Part shown: positions 51,490-59,753 of the stretch, piece by piece | How positions within the stretch are numbered: the first letter of the stretch is position 1 | Layout: each line of letters begins with the position of its first letter | NCBI GenBank assembly: GCA_016841365.1 | Contig: JAENZI010000004.1 | Coordinates: 1-64,000 of the forward strand | Direction of reading: 5' to 3' | Source: Anaerolineaceae bacterium | GTDB lineage: Bacteria > Chloroflexota > Anaerolineae > Anaerolineales > Anaerolineaceae | Length of the DNA stretch: 64,000 nucleotides | Position numbers and translations under genes: made by a program | Notes under the pieces: generated by a model | Seen by the model: the letters and a program-made list of their open reading frames with translations, nothing else | Told to the model about the DNA's origin: nothing | Databases searched by the model: none

Positions 51490-53106
51490 TCAGTTAAGCC
51501 CTCCACCCGACAACAGCGAAATCAGCAGCACCAATAAGATGAAGGTCCACAGGATTCCGCCATCGCTTTCTAAAAGCGTTGAGATTGCGTTCAATAATTT
51601 ACCGATCCAGTTGTTGATGCGCCACATGACCTTGTAAAGCCACTCCAGACGGAGGATAGGCTCAAGGCGCGGCATTATGGTTTCAAAAACTTTAGCCATC
51701 CTGCTGCTGGCAGGCAGTGTGTAATTGGGTGGACTGATCCCCAGCTTATTTGCAAGCAGGATGATCCCAATGATAAGGAGGTTGCCGATCAGCGGCAGCC
51801 ACCAAACCCCTACCGTCAGAGAACCGGGCCATCCGATCAAACCAAGTGCAAATATTGCCTGGATGATGAAGATTAAGCCCAACGGATAAACCAGCCTCGC
51901 CCAAGATTCGAGCGTGCCGGGTTCTCCACCGGGTTGAAGGATGCGATTCAGGTAACCCAAAACCATCATTGTGTGAATTAGCAGATAAAGAATACTGAAA
52001 ACATTGAAGCCATCAGCCGTAAACCCAGCCCAACCGCTTGCGATGGGGGTAAAGGGTAAACCGACGAGTCCGATCAAACCAAAATACAGCAAAAAGTTCA
52101 TGCGCTGGATGCGCGGGTAGTAAAGAAATAAAAGACTCCCGGGCAAAATGAGCGCTATGCCCCAGGCAATGCTTGCTGCAGGTACCCCATTCAGCACCGA
52201 GGCTGTCGCTAGTGCTGACCAGGCAATGATCCAAAACGGTCGGCCTACAATTTCGTCAGATGCGCGCAGCCAGCGTACAGCAGCATAAAACCCGGCTAAA
52301 AGGAGCAGCACATGGAACAGCGGTTCCCAGCTTTGCAGCCCTTGCGGGATCAGATCAGCCGGAAGACGTGCCAGCAGACTCAGGCTGGTGATCGTAGGTG
52401 CTAAACGGATGATGTTGCCAGCGCCGCGTCGTAGGTCGGGTTCCTGCAAAAATGGCAGCGTAAGCGGGAAGACACCTAAACGCAAACCCGCAGCCAAAAG
52501 GAAGACGAAACCGGCTTTTTGCGGGATAGCGGTCAGGTCAAAACTGCCGTTAACCTGCCAGGCAAGCGTGGTTGCGTAAAACACCATCAGGATGGAAAGC
52601 ATTCGAACGCCATAGGAAATGATGATCCTGAGTGTGAATTGTTGGGCGGTTTCAAGTCGCAGCAGGTAGACAAGTTTGACCAGGTCTACAATCGCCCAGG
52701 TGACCATCAGCATCAGACTGGTGCCGGAAAGGAGTGCCATCAGGCTGATCGCCGTGATCATCAGGCTGGCGGACCATGATTGTGGGGTGCTGTCGTAGCG
52801 AGTGCGGGCTGCGTCTGTCAGAATAACCGAGAGGGCAATGGTGATCAGTGCGAAAACATAAGGCCAATTGCCGTAATCCAGCAATAGAGAAAAATCTCCG
52901 AGAAAACCGGGTGCGACTTGTTCCCAGCTAAAAATTTCGAGTGTGGTGGGAAGATATAGCCGCAGGATCAAAATCGTCAGCCAGGCAACGGCCGATGTGA
53001 TTGACGCGATCAACCAGCTTGTGCCGAATTTGGGCCTGATCTGGTCAAGGATAAAAATTGCCAGTGAGGCTAAAAGCAGAATCCCAACGGGGAGCAGAAG
53101 TATCAT
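51490..53106 (-). CDS. Antiporter-like membrane subunit (NuoL/NuoN type), divergent
   Basis: 538 residues with about 14-15 helices. Similarity to NuoL/NuoN is in the overall helix pattern. The usual PFHxW motif appears only as GVFPLTLPFLQEPDLRRG, with no His, and key helix charges are missing, so it is a degenerate member. The C-terminal 70 residues (LRLEWLYKVMWRINNWIGKLL then a final helix) resemble the lateral-helix tail of NuoL. It starts 19 bases after the dihydropyrimidinase gene with little ribosome-site sequence. Confidence 0.68.
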   Translation of the reverse strand: MILLLPVGILLLASLAIFILDQIRPKFGTSWLIASITSAVAWLTILILRLYLPTTLEIFSWEQVAPGFLGDFSLLLDYGNWPYVFALITIALSVILTDAARTRYDSTPQSWSASLMITAISLMALLSGTSLMLMVTWAIVDLVKLVYLLRLETAQQFTLRIIISYGVRMLSILMVFYATTLAWQVNGSFDLTAIPQKAGFVFLLAAGLRLGVFPLTLPFLQEPDLRRGAGNIIRLAPTITSLSLLARLPADLIPQGLQSWEPLFHVLLLLAGFYAAVRWLRASDEIVGRPFWIIAWSALATASVLNGVPAASIAWGIALILPGSLLFLYYPRIQRMNFLLYFGLIGLVGLPFTPIASGWAGFTADGFNVFSILYLLIHTMMVLGYLNRILQPGGEPGTLESWARLVYPLGLIFIIQAIFALGLIGWPGSLTVGVWWLPLIGNLLIIGIILLANKLGISPPNYTLPASSRMAKVFETIMPRLEPILRLEWLYKVMWRINNWIGKLLNAISTLLESDGGILWTFILLVLLISLLSGGGLN

Positions 53107-53124
53107 AGATTTATGAAAGAGCCT

Positions 53125-54543
53125 CTACAGGATCTCACCTTCGTGACGGTGGAGGTAACGTCCCATGCCCGGTTTGCCGTGCCATTCGCCTTTGTCGACG
53201 ATCAGTTGCCCGCGCAAAAACACTTTGGTCGGGAAGCCTTTCAGATGCCAGTCTTCATAGAGATTGTAATCTGTGCGGTGCTGCGCCACATTCACGCCAT
53301 ACTGCAATTCTAAATTCGGATCCCAAATGGCGATATCCGCATCTGCACCGGGCACCAATGCGCCTTTTTGTGGATACAACCCAAAAATTTTGGCCGGGTT
53401 GGTCGCATGCAGAGCAACAAATTGATTGGGCGTCAAACGCCCGTTGCCCACGCCCTGGGTCCATAAGATGGGCATACGGTCTCCAACGCCGGGCAGGCCG
53501 TTGGGGATTTTGGTGAAGTCATCCTTACCCAGCTCTTTACCCGGGATCGCGACCATTTCCCCTTCGTATTCTATGGGTTGGGTGCCGTCAAAGAAGAATG
53601 GGCAGTGGTCAGTTGACACTGTTTGGATGATGTCATCCTCAAGGCCTTTCCATAACCGGTTGTTATCTCGTTCAGTACGGATAGGCGGTGAACAGATCCA
53701 TTTTGCCCCGTCTTCACGTTGCAGGTCCTCTTCAACGAAGAACAGGTAGTGGGGGCAAGTTTCGCCCATCATGTTCAACCCATGTTCACGGGCATATGCC
53801 AATTGATCTACTTCTCCGGCGGCATTCATATGCACCAGATAAAGCGGTGCATCCCCTGCCTGGGCCGCCAGTGCTGCCGCTCTGAGGGAGGCTTCTACGG
53901 CACCCCATGCTGGGCGGGTTTTAGCATGATAATAGGGCGCAATATTGCCTGCTGCCAGGGCTTCTTCCACCAGGATGTCGATCACATCGCCGTTCTCGGC
54001 GTGTACCATGGTTAACATGCCAGCGGCGCGCGCCACCCGCATCACGCGGAAAATCTCACTATCTTGCAGGCGAAGGCGCCCGTTGTAGGCAGTGAAGACC
54101 TTCAGGCTGGTTATGCCGAGATCGGGTAAGCTGAAAATTTCTTTAGCCACGTCTTTGTCGAAGCGGGTGATATTCATGTGAAAGCCAAAATCGACAGACG
54201 CTTTCGGGTCGGCTTTGGCGTGCCAGCGGTTGATGTTTTCTTCCAAGGTGCCTTCATCCTGCGGGACGAAATCGATTACGGTGGTGGTACCCCCAAAAGC
54301 AGCGGCTTTACCCCCGGTATAGTGATCGTCGGATGAAACAGTGCCAAACATGGGCAGGTCGAGGTGCACATGGGCATCGATGCCGCCGGGCAATACGAGC
54401 TTGTCCTGCGCGTCAATGACTTGTGCGTCGGGGTGGGTCAGTCCCTCTCCGATCAACTTGATTTTTTCGCCTTCAATCAGCAGATCCGCCTTGAAACTCT
54501 TGCTGGCGGTAACCAAAGTGCCGTTTTTTATCAGAATTGCCAT
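53125..54543 (-). CDS. hydA: Dihydropyrimidinase / hydantoinase
   Basis: About 472 residues of the cyclic amidohydrolase family. Metal ligands appear in GGIDAHVHLDLPMFG (HxH), the carboxylated Lys in LKVFTAYNGR, His in MVHAENGD and LVHMNAAGE, and Asp in STDHCPFFF. It hydrolyses dihydropyrimidines, hydantoins or related cyclic ureides to N-carbamoyl amino acids. A YgeW-type transcarbamoylase and a carbamate kinase, encoded about 8 kb away on the same strand, could use such products. The ATG at 54543 has GGAG eight bases upstream. It is followed within 20 bases by the antiporter-like genes. Confidence 0.92.
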   Translation of the reverse strand: MAILIKNGTLVTASKSFKADLLIEGEKIKLIGEGLTHPDAQVIDAQDKLVLPGGIDAHVHLDLPMFGTVSSDDHYTGGKAAAFGGTTTVIDFVPQDEGTLEENINRWHAKADPKASVDFGFHMNITRFDKDVAKEIFSLPDLGITSLKVFTAYNGRLRLQDSEIFRVMRVARAAGMLTMVHAENGDVIDILVEEALAAGNIAPYYHAKTRPAWGAVEASLRAAALAAQAGDAPLYLVHMNAAGEVDQLAYAREHGLNMMGETCPHYLFFVEEDLQREDGAKWICSPPIRTERDNNRLWKGLEDDIIQTVSTDHCPFFFDGTQPIEYEGEMVAIPGKELGKDDFTKIPNGLPGVGDRMPILWTQGVGNGRLTPNQFVALHATNPAKIFGLYPQKGALVPGADADIAIWDPNLELQYGVNVAQHRTDYNLYEDWHLKGFPTKVFLRGQLIVDKGEWHGKPGMGRYLHRHEGEIL

Positions 54544-54687
54544 AAGATTCACTCCAAGGAATGGTCTGGATGCGGGTTCTTATTTAATGATTTTAGCAGA
54601 TTAAGAGAAAAATAGTGACGACGGCTCTTTGCAAAGGTGCATTCTCTCAAGGGTTACAGAAGGGTTGAATCGTGTTTTGTTTGTAAA

Positions 54688-54696
54688 TGTTATACT
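54688..54696 (+). promoter_or_regulatory. Extended -10 promoter for the DUF2254 gene
   Basis: TGTTATACT fits TGn-TATAnT and lies 83 bases before the ATG at 54780. No good -35 box. Confidence 0.5.
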
Positions 54697-54779
54697 TATG
54701 ATGAATTTGCTTGTTTTAGGTGTTGACATTTTTTAGTCATAGGCCAGCCTTACAAGTGGCGTGAAAAGGACGGACATTG

Positions 54780-56042
54780 ATGGGCGATCGGATCAGGTTT
54801 TATTACAATCGTATTCGCGAACATTTATGGGTCAAACCCTTGGTGATATGCATTTTGTCGGTGGCTGCAGCTTTTGTGGCAAAACTTGCAGACCAGATCG
54901 AGTTCCTCAGTGTTGTGCCTGAGGTTACCCTGAATTCATTGAATGTTTTCTTGAGTATTTCCTCAGGGAGCATGTTAGGTGTGGCGACATTTGCGGTCGG
55001 CTCAATGCTGACGGCATATGGCTCTGCCAGCAATACCGCTACACCCCGCTCTTTCCCCCTGATCATCGCTGATGATGTTTCACAAAGTGCTCTTTCATCC
55101 TTTATCGGCGCCTTTATTTTCAGCATTGTGGCATTGGTCGCTTTAGAAAATGGTTATTATGGTCCAGCTGGTCGATTTCTAATTTTTTTATTGACGGTGT
55201 TTGTTTTCGCAGTGATTATTTTCAATTTTATCCGCTGGCTGGATCGCATCGCTCGCTTAGGGCGCTTAGGCAATACTGTGGATAAGGTGGAGAAAGTCGC
55301 CTGCGAGTCACTGATAAGGCGAAGAAAGAGATCTACATATGGGGCCAAGGAAGCCGTCGGTTCACCTGAGGGTGAGCCAATTTATGCTGAAAAGGTTGGT
55401 TATATTCAGCGTATTGATCTACCAATACTTCAACGGATTGCTGAAACATCCGATGTACATATCACCGTTGCGTCATTGCCAGGCAAGTTCACATTTCCAG
55501 ATCAGCCTGTTGCATATGTGGCCGGTCAGATTGACCCCGATAAAAAGGATGGAAAGATCAATCAAATTTTAGATACGTTTATTATTGATGATGATCGCGC
55601 TTTCGATGAAGATCCACGTTTTGGGCTGGTGGTTCTTTCGGAAATTGCCAGCCGAGCCTTATCCCCGGCTGTCAACGATCCGGGTACAGCCATTGACGTG
55701 ATTGGTTCCCTGGTCAGAATTTTTACCGCCTGGGTCAGGGTCGACGAAAAGAATATTGAAACCGATGTAGAATTTGATCGGGTGTCTGTTCCAAAGCCCT
55801 CCATTGAAGATATGTTTGATGATGCTTTTACTGGAATTTCTCGAGATGGGGCTGGCACGATCGAGGTCGTTGTCCATCAAATGAAGGCATTAAGGTCGCT
55901 GGCGTGTTTGGGAGATGTTGACATGCAAAAAGAAGCCACTGTCCATGCAGAGCGAACTTTGAACTATGCGCAGAAATCCCTCAGCCTGAGAGAGGAAATT
56001 GCCCAGGTTGAGGCGCTTTATCATAGCATTTCGAAGCTGTAA
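54780..56042 (+). CDS. DUF2254 membrane protein
   Basis: 420 residues. Four membrane helices in the first 150 residues are followed by a soluble domain of about 250. The family block is SISSGSMLGVATFAVGSMLTAYGSAS near 55-80, with the later SRALSPAVNDPGTAIDVIGSLVRI. DUF2254 proteins are widespread and uncharacterised. The gene has many A+T-rich codons. The ATG at 54780 is preferred over a TTG one codon earlier; AAGGA lies about 10 bases upstream. It stands alone, divergent from hydA. Confidence 0.88.
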   Translation: MGDRIRFYYNRIREHLWVKPLVICILSVAAAFVAKLADQIEFLSVVPEVTLNSLNVFLSISSGSMLGVATFAVGSMLTAYGSASNTATPRSFPLIIADDVSQSALSSFIGAFIFSIVALVALENGYYGPAGRFLIFLLTVFVFAVIIFNFIRWLDRIARLGRLGNTVDKVEKVACESLIRRRKRSTYGAKEAVGSPEGEPIYAEKVGYIQRIDLPILQRIAETSDVHITVASLPGKFTFPDQPVAYVAGQIDPDKKDGKINQILDTFIIDDDRAFDEDPRFGLVVLSEIASRALSPAVNDPGTAIDVIGSLVRIFTAWVRVDEKNIETDVEFDRVSVPKPSIEDMFDDAFTGISRDGAGTIEVVVHQMKALRSLACLGDVDMQKEATVHAERTLNYAQKSLSLREEIAQVEALYHSISKL

Positions 56043-56091
56043 CCGCGTTTTGCCTTATTGCTGATGTATAGATTGATAAATTCATGCAGGC

Positions 56092-56106
56092 AATTGTTTG
56101 ACAATT
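56092..56106. promoter_or_regulatory. Palindrome over the cold-shock promoter -35
   Basis: AATTGTTTGACAATT is an inverted repeat (AATTGT/ACAATT) that includes the -35 hexamer. It differs at one position from the palindrome downstream of the -10 box of the PLP-enzyme gene (58737-58751). This could be a common operator. Confidence 0.5.
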
Positions 56107-56125
56107 CTTTTTTAAGTGGTATTAT
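56098..56125 (+). promoter_or_regulatory. Cold-shock gene promoter
   Basis: TTGACA and TATTAT spaced 16 bases apart. The predicted start is near 56132, giving a leader of about 130 bases. Confidence 0.8.
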
Positions 56126-56162
56126 CACATATGAAGTGATGTCAGTTTTGGTAAGGTATCGA

Positions 56163-56202
56163 CCGTCCAGACTTGCGGAGACTGGATGGTTTTTTTATTT
56201 TT
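56163..56202 (+). terminator. Terminator-like hairpin inside the cold-shock leader
   Basis: CCGTCCAG pairs with CTGGATGG (one G-T pair) around an 11-base loop and is followed by TTTTTTTATTTTT. It lies between the promoter and the cold-shock start codon, so it either ends a short RNA or acts as an attenuator. The remaining leader is A-rich and unstructured. Confidence 0.75.
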
Positions 56203-56263
56203 ACCGACAAACTCAGATCACATAACAACAAAATTTTAGTAACAACAAAAGGAAGTAATTAGA

Positions 56264-56473
56264 ATGTCAGAAAAAGAAATTGGAACCGTAAAATGGTTCA
56301 ATGATGCAAAAGGTTATGGTTTTATCGCACGTGAAGCTGGCGATGATGTCTTCGTACATCACACCGCTATCCTGGGTTCAGGCTTCAAATCACTGCGAGA
56401 AGAACAACAGGTAGAATTCTCCGTGGAACAGGGTCCGAAGGGCCTGCAAGCTAAGGACGTTCAACCCCTCTAG
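56264..56473 (+). CDS. cspA: Cold-shock protein (CspA family)
   Basis: 69 residues, a single cold-shock domain. RNP1 is KGYGFI and RNP2 is VFVHH, with the surface aromatics W11, F12 and F20-region residues of the nucleic-acid-binding face. It binds single-stranded RNA and DNA and acts as an RNA chaperone. The start has AAGGAAG upstream. A terminator follows at 56500. Its leader carries an intrinsic terminator-like hairpin, unusual for this family, suggesting control by readthrough. Confidence 0.96.
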   Translation: MSEKEIGTVKWFNDAKGYGFIAREAGDDVFVHHTAILGSGFKSLREEQQVEFSVEQGPKGLQAKDVQPL

Positions 56474-56499
56474 GCCCTAATCATTCGATTAGAAAAAAC

Positions 56500-56537
56500 A
56501 ACCGGTCAGGTTTCCGCAAACTGACCGGTTTTGATTT
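56500..56537 (+). terminator. Intrinsic terminator after the cold-shock gene
   Basis: AACCGGTCAG pairs with CTGACCGGTT around an 11-base loop, followed by TTGATTTT. Confidence 0.88.
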
Positions 56538-56551
56538 TAAACAGGCTGGGA

Positions 56552-57109
56552 TTATGATTTGTTGAACCCACCCAACAAAGCAAGGATGGCAGGATCGATG
56601 ATGGACTCGGGTAGATCGGTTTCCTGGTATTCGTTGGCATGCAGGGCACGCTCACGCAGCGTATGCCACAAGATCTCGCGTTCATCCTGGGTTTTTACTA
56701 CAAGGTCATTGATGGTTGTGGCAGTTTGGAACTGCTCACCGGTCGTGTAAAAGAATGTGATCCGTTTCCAATCTCCTGCAGGGATGGGGCGTTCGAGCCT
56801 TTGCAGCGGGCCGATCTGTAGTTTGAAATATTCTTCATGGGCGCGGGGATGGTCTGGTTCATCACGGATCAGATCCCGCCGTTGGACCAGTTCATGACCC
56901 AAAATTTCGGCGACATAGGCGATCTGCCAGCGTTCACCTTCACCAAAGGCTTTGGTTTGATAGAACGCGAGATAGTCTACTGAAATCACTTTGGGGGCGC
57001 TTTTCATCGGCACACGATACCAGCCGAAGAGGCGGGCGATGTCGAAATCACGTTGATTGGGCAGGATGGCGACCAGGATCAGTGAGGTTGCGGGCAGGAT
57101 GTTGCTCAT
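56552..57109 (-). CDS. Uncharacterised GWYR-motif protein
   Basis: 185 residues with the blocks LVAILPNQRDFDIARLFGWYRVP, YLAFYQTKAFGEGERWQIAYVAE, a DEPDHPRAHEEYFKLQIGPLQRL segment and ITFFYTTGEQFQTATTINDL. I recognise these as a conserved but unannotated family, seen alone or fused to nuclease-like (DUF559-type) domains in other bacteria, but I cannot assign a function. There is no signal peptide or catalytic signature. The ATG at 57109 is preferred because of GAGGG upstream; an earlier start at 57202 would add 31 residues unlike the family. Confidence 0.7.
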   Translation of the reverse strand: MSNILPATSLILVAILPNQRDFDIARLFGWYRVPMKSAPKVISVDYLAFYQTKAFGEGERWQIAYVAEILGHELVQRRDLIRDEPDHPRAHEEYFKLQIGPLQRLERPIPAGDWKRITFFYTTGEQFQTATTINDLVVKTQDEREILWHTLRERALHANEYQETDLPESIIDPAILALLGGFNKS

Positions 57110-57190
57110 AATCCCTCTTTTGGTGGTTGGGTCTGAGGAGATTTTATCATGGAATGGATACACCAACCGGTCATCAACTATAAATAAGTC

Positions 57191-57222
57191 AGCCCCCGGC
57201 AATGTTCAACTCGCCAGGGGCT
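57191..57222 (-). terminator. Hairpin after the PLP-enzyme gene
   Basis: AGCCCC-c-GGC pairs with GCC-a-GGGGCT. It follows the stop at 57251 on the minus strand; the T-tract is poor, so it may stabilise rather than terminate. Confidence 0.55.
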
Positions 57223-57250
57223 TTTGTCCTATGCGTTTTTGGATATTGAA

Positions 57251-58717
57251 TTACTTTAAACCAACCCGGTCGTTGAATTCTTCGATCAGGGCGTCAATTT
57301 CAGGCACCTGTTCCTGGAGTTCGTTCCAGTAATTTCGGTCATACCATTGTTTGTTGATTTCCTCAAAGGTTTTACCCTGCTGTTCGACCCAGGTGTAATA
57401 TTTCAAGTTGTGGATGCGTTTTCTGTCCATATAAGTCAGGTCTTCCAGGTAATCGATCCCGATTCCCTTGAGCCATCGGGCATCATCCGCTGCGGCTGTT
57501 TTTGCTGAATAAGCACCCATCTCTGCGTGCATTTCTTGTAGCCGGCTTTGATACAGTTCCATCGAGTCTGTCAACATCGTGACGATGATGTCATTTTCTG
57601 TAAGCTCGAAGTGTTTTGCGGTTTTAATCGCCGAGAGCAGGTTTGAGATGCCCGAGAATCCTAACAAGTCCAATCGTTCTACCAATTGGGATGGCACACC
57701 GGAATTAACAAGGTGGGCTCGTCCTTCTGGTTCATTGAACAGTCGGGCAAGGTTAACCACAGCATTATCGTCAATGGCGACAACTACATCGGTATTCCTT
57801 GCATTATGGATCCACGGCACGTGTTTATCGCCAATGCCTTCGATACGGTGTGCACCAAAGCCATTATTTAAGAGCGTCGGGCATTGGACGGCTTCAGAGG
57901 CAACAATGCGGCTTTTGGGGAAAATCTTCTTCAAATAGTCACCTGCGGCAATCGTCCCGGCAGAGCCGGTCGCAGAGACGATGCCCCAATATTCATCCTG
58001 TAGCCCAGCCACCTGGTTGATCATCGTTTCAACCGCGCGCCCGGTCAGATAATAGTGCCATAAGTGGTTGCCAAACTCATCAAATTGATTAAAGATCATC
58101 AGATCTTCACCTGTGGCGCGCAATTCCCAGCATTTGTCAAAGATTTCTTTTACATTAGATTCTGAACCCGGGGTGCGGATGACATCTCCGGCGACATTTG
58201 CCAGCCATTCAAACCGCTCACTGCTCATTTCCTCGGGAAGGATGGCGATGGATTCACAGGCTAGCAGCGCCGAATCATACGCGCCGCCGCGGCAGTAGTT
58301 ACCTGTGGATGGCCAAACCGCTTTTTGTTGGGTGGGGTCGAATTGGCCGGTCACCAATCGGGGAACCAGACAGCCAAAGGCAGCACCAACCTTGTGTGAA
58401 CCCGTCGGCATCCATTTGCCTTCCAGAGCGATAATGCGGGCGGGTACGCCGGTCAGGCTTTGGGGGAATTCCATGAAATTGAGCCCGCCATAAAGCCCGC
58501 CACTGGGTTTAGGTTCGTTATGCCATGTGATGCGGAACAGGTTGCGCGGGTGTAAATCCCACAAACCGATGCCTTTTAGTTCTTCTTTGATCTTGTCCGG
58601 GACAAGCTCCGGTTTCAGCATCTGTTCGAATGTGGGGATGATGATATTTCTTTCCCGAGCACGTTTTACGGTCCGCTCAAGGCGATCGGGGTTTTCCGTC
58701 AGGTCAATTTGTGTCAT
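57251..58717 (-). CDS. PLP-dependent fold-type II enzyme (cysteine-synthase/lyase-like)
   Basis: 488 residues. The PLP Lys is in PTGSHKVGAAFG near 108. The phosphate loop resembles the Gly-rich SATGSAGTIAAGDYL near 245. The family includes cysteine synthase, threonine and diaminopropionate lyases. The sequence belongs to a large group annotated only as PLP-dependent enzyme. Nearness to YgeW, ArcC and HydA homologues suggests a lyase acting on an amino acid derived from ureides, the role YgeX (diaminopropionate ammonia-lyase) has elsewhere; this is inference. The ATG has AAGGAG upstream, and a palindrome lies after its -10 box. Confidence 0.82.
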   Translation of the reverse strand: MTQIDLTENPDRLERTVKRARERNIIIPTFEQMLKPELVPDKIKEELKGIGLWDLHPRNLFRITWHNEPKPSGGLYGGLNFMEFPQSLTGVPARIIALEGKWMPTGSHKVGAAFGCLVPRLVTGQFDPTQQKAVWPSTGNYCRGGAYDSALLACESIAILPEEMSSERFEWLANVAGDVIRTPGSESNVKEIFDKCWELRATGEDLMIFNQFDEFGNHLWHYYLTGRAVETMINQVAGLQDEYWGIVSATGSAGTIAAGDYLKKIFPKSRIVASEAVQCPTLLNNGFGAHRIEGIGDKHVPWIHNARNTDVVVAIDDNAVVNLARLFNEPEGRAHLVNSGVPSQLVERLDLLGFSGISNLLSAIKTAKHFELTENDIIVTMLTDSMELYQSRLQEMHAEMGAYSAKTAAADDARWLKGIGIDYLEDLTYMDRKRIHNLKYYTWVEQQGKTFEEINKQWYDRNYWNELQEQVPEIDALIEEFNDRVGLK

Positions 58718-58736
58718 TAGAGGAACTCCTTGATTA

Positions 58737-58751
58737 ATTGTCAGACAATTG
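58737..58751. promoter_or_regulatory. Operator-like palindrome before the PLP-enzyme gene
   Basis: AATTGTC-A-GACAATT is a perfect inverted repeat, with 7-base arms about one odd base. It lies between the -10 box (TATAAT on the minus strand, 58765-58760) and the ribosome site. TTGTC-N-GACAA resembles sites of GntR-type regulators; a GntR-type gene lies at 63103-63834. Confidence 0.6.
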
Positions 58752-58802
58752 CTGTGTTATTATATCCATTTTTCCGGATTGTTGGTATGAAAGGAATGCG
58801 AT

Positions 58803-59753
58803 TTATGCTTCTTTGTTTTCCATATCAGCGGGGGCTTCAGCCACAATATACAGGGGACGGTCTTTGGCTTCATCGTAGATGCGCCCAATGTATTCGCCAA
58901 TGATCCCCAGGCTGATCAACTGCACGCCGCCCAAAAATAATACGATGATCAACGTGGTGGCTTGCCCTAAAAGGGCTGTGCCCGTCGTTAGACGTAAAAT
59001 AGCCACCACCGGGATAGCGACGACGCTTAACCCGGCGGCGATGAAACCGATATAAGTGGCAAGCTGCAAGGGGAAATAAGAAAAACTGGTGATGGCGTTC
59101 AGTGCGAACTGGATCATCTTTTTTAAGGGATATTTCGATGTTCCGGCATGACGGGGTTTGCGTTTGTATTTGACGCCAACCTGTTTGAACCCAACCCAGG
59201 CGGACATGCCGCGTAAAAAGCGGTGTTTTTCACGCATCTGACGCATGACCGCCACTACTTTTTTGTCCATCAATCTGAAGTCGCCTGTGTCGAGGGGGAT
59301 ATCTACATTGGTAATGGCGTGGATCAGGCGGTAAAACAAGGATGCAGTCACCTTCTTGAACCAGGTTTCGCCCTCTCGCTCTTCACGAACGGCATACACC
59401 ACCTCAAACCCCTCGCGCCATTTCTCGATCAGGTCAAGGATGACCTCTGGTGGGTCTTGCAGGTCCGCATCGATGATGATCACAGCGTCACCGCGGCTGT
59501 AGTCCACACCGGCGGTGGCGGCAATCTGGTGACCAAAGTTACGGGCAAAGATCACCGGACGCACGCGCTCGTCATTGTCGGCTAATTTCCGCATCACATC
59601 GGTTGAGCCATCGGTCGAGCCATCATCAACCATAATCAACTCCCAGGGTTCACCGGTTTGGTCCATCACATCCCTGACGCGGGGATACAGCTCGGGGATA
59701 TTTTCGAGCTCATTGTAGATGGGTGCCACGATGGAAAAGGTTGGTTTTGTCAT
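58803..59753 (-). CDS. GT2 family polyprenyl-phosphate glycosyltransferase (DPM1/GtrB type)
   Basis: 316 residues. The GT-A domain starts [21 protein letters not shown], with [12 protein letters not shown] and the DXD-like [13 protein letters not shown]. Two C-terminal membrane helices ([20 protein letters not shown] and [23 protein letters not shown]) mark the GtrB-type enzymes that transfer a sugar from a nucleotide donor to undecaprenyl phosphate at the inner membrane. Its ATG overlaps the thrC stop (ATGA), indicating translational coupling, although the metabolic connection is unclear. Confidence 0.92.
   Translation of the reverse strand: MTKPTFSIVAPIYNELENIPELYPRVRDVMDQTGEPWELIMVDDGSTDGSTDVMRKLADNDERVRPVIFARNFGHQIAATAGVDYSRGDAVIIIDADLQDPPEVILDLIEKWREGFEVVYAVREEREGETWFKKVTASLFYRLIHAITNVDIPLDTGDFRLMDKKVVAVMRQMREKHRFLRGMSAWVGFKQVGVKYKRKPRHAGTSKYPLKKMIQFALNAITSFSYFPLQLATYIGFIAAGLSVVAIPVVAILRLTTGTALLGQATTLIIVLFLGGVQLISLGIIGEYIGRIYDEAKDRPLYIVAEAPADMENKEA

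Noticed and set aside
54723-54728. A perfect TTGACA before the DUF2254 gene
   Set aside because: No -10 hexamer lies 15-19 bases downstream. The extended -10 at 54688 is a better promoter.
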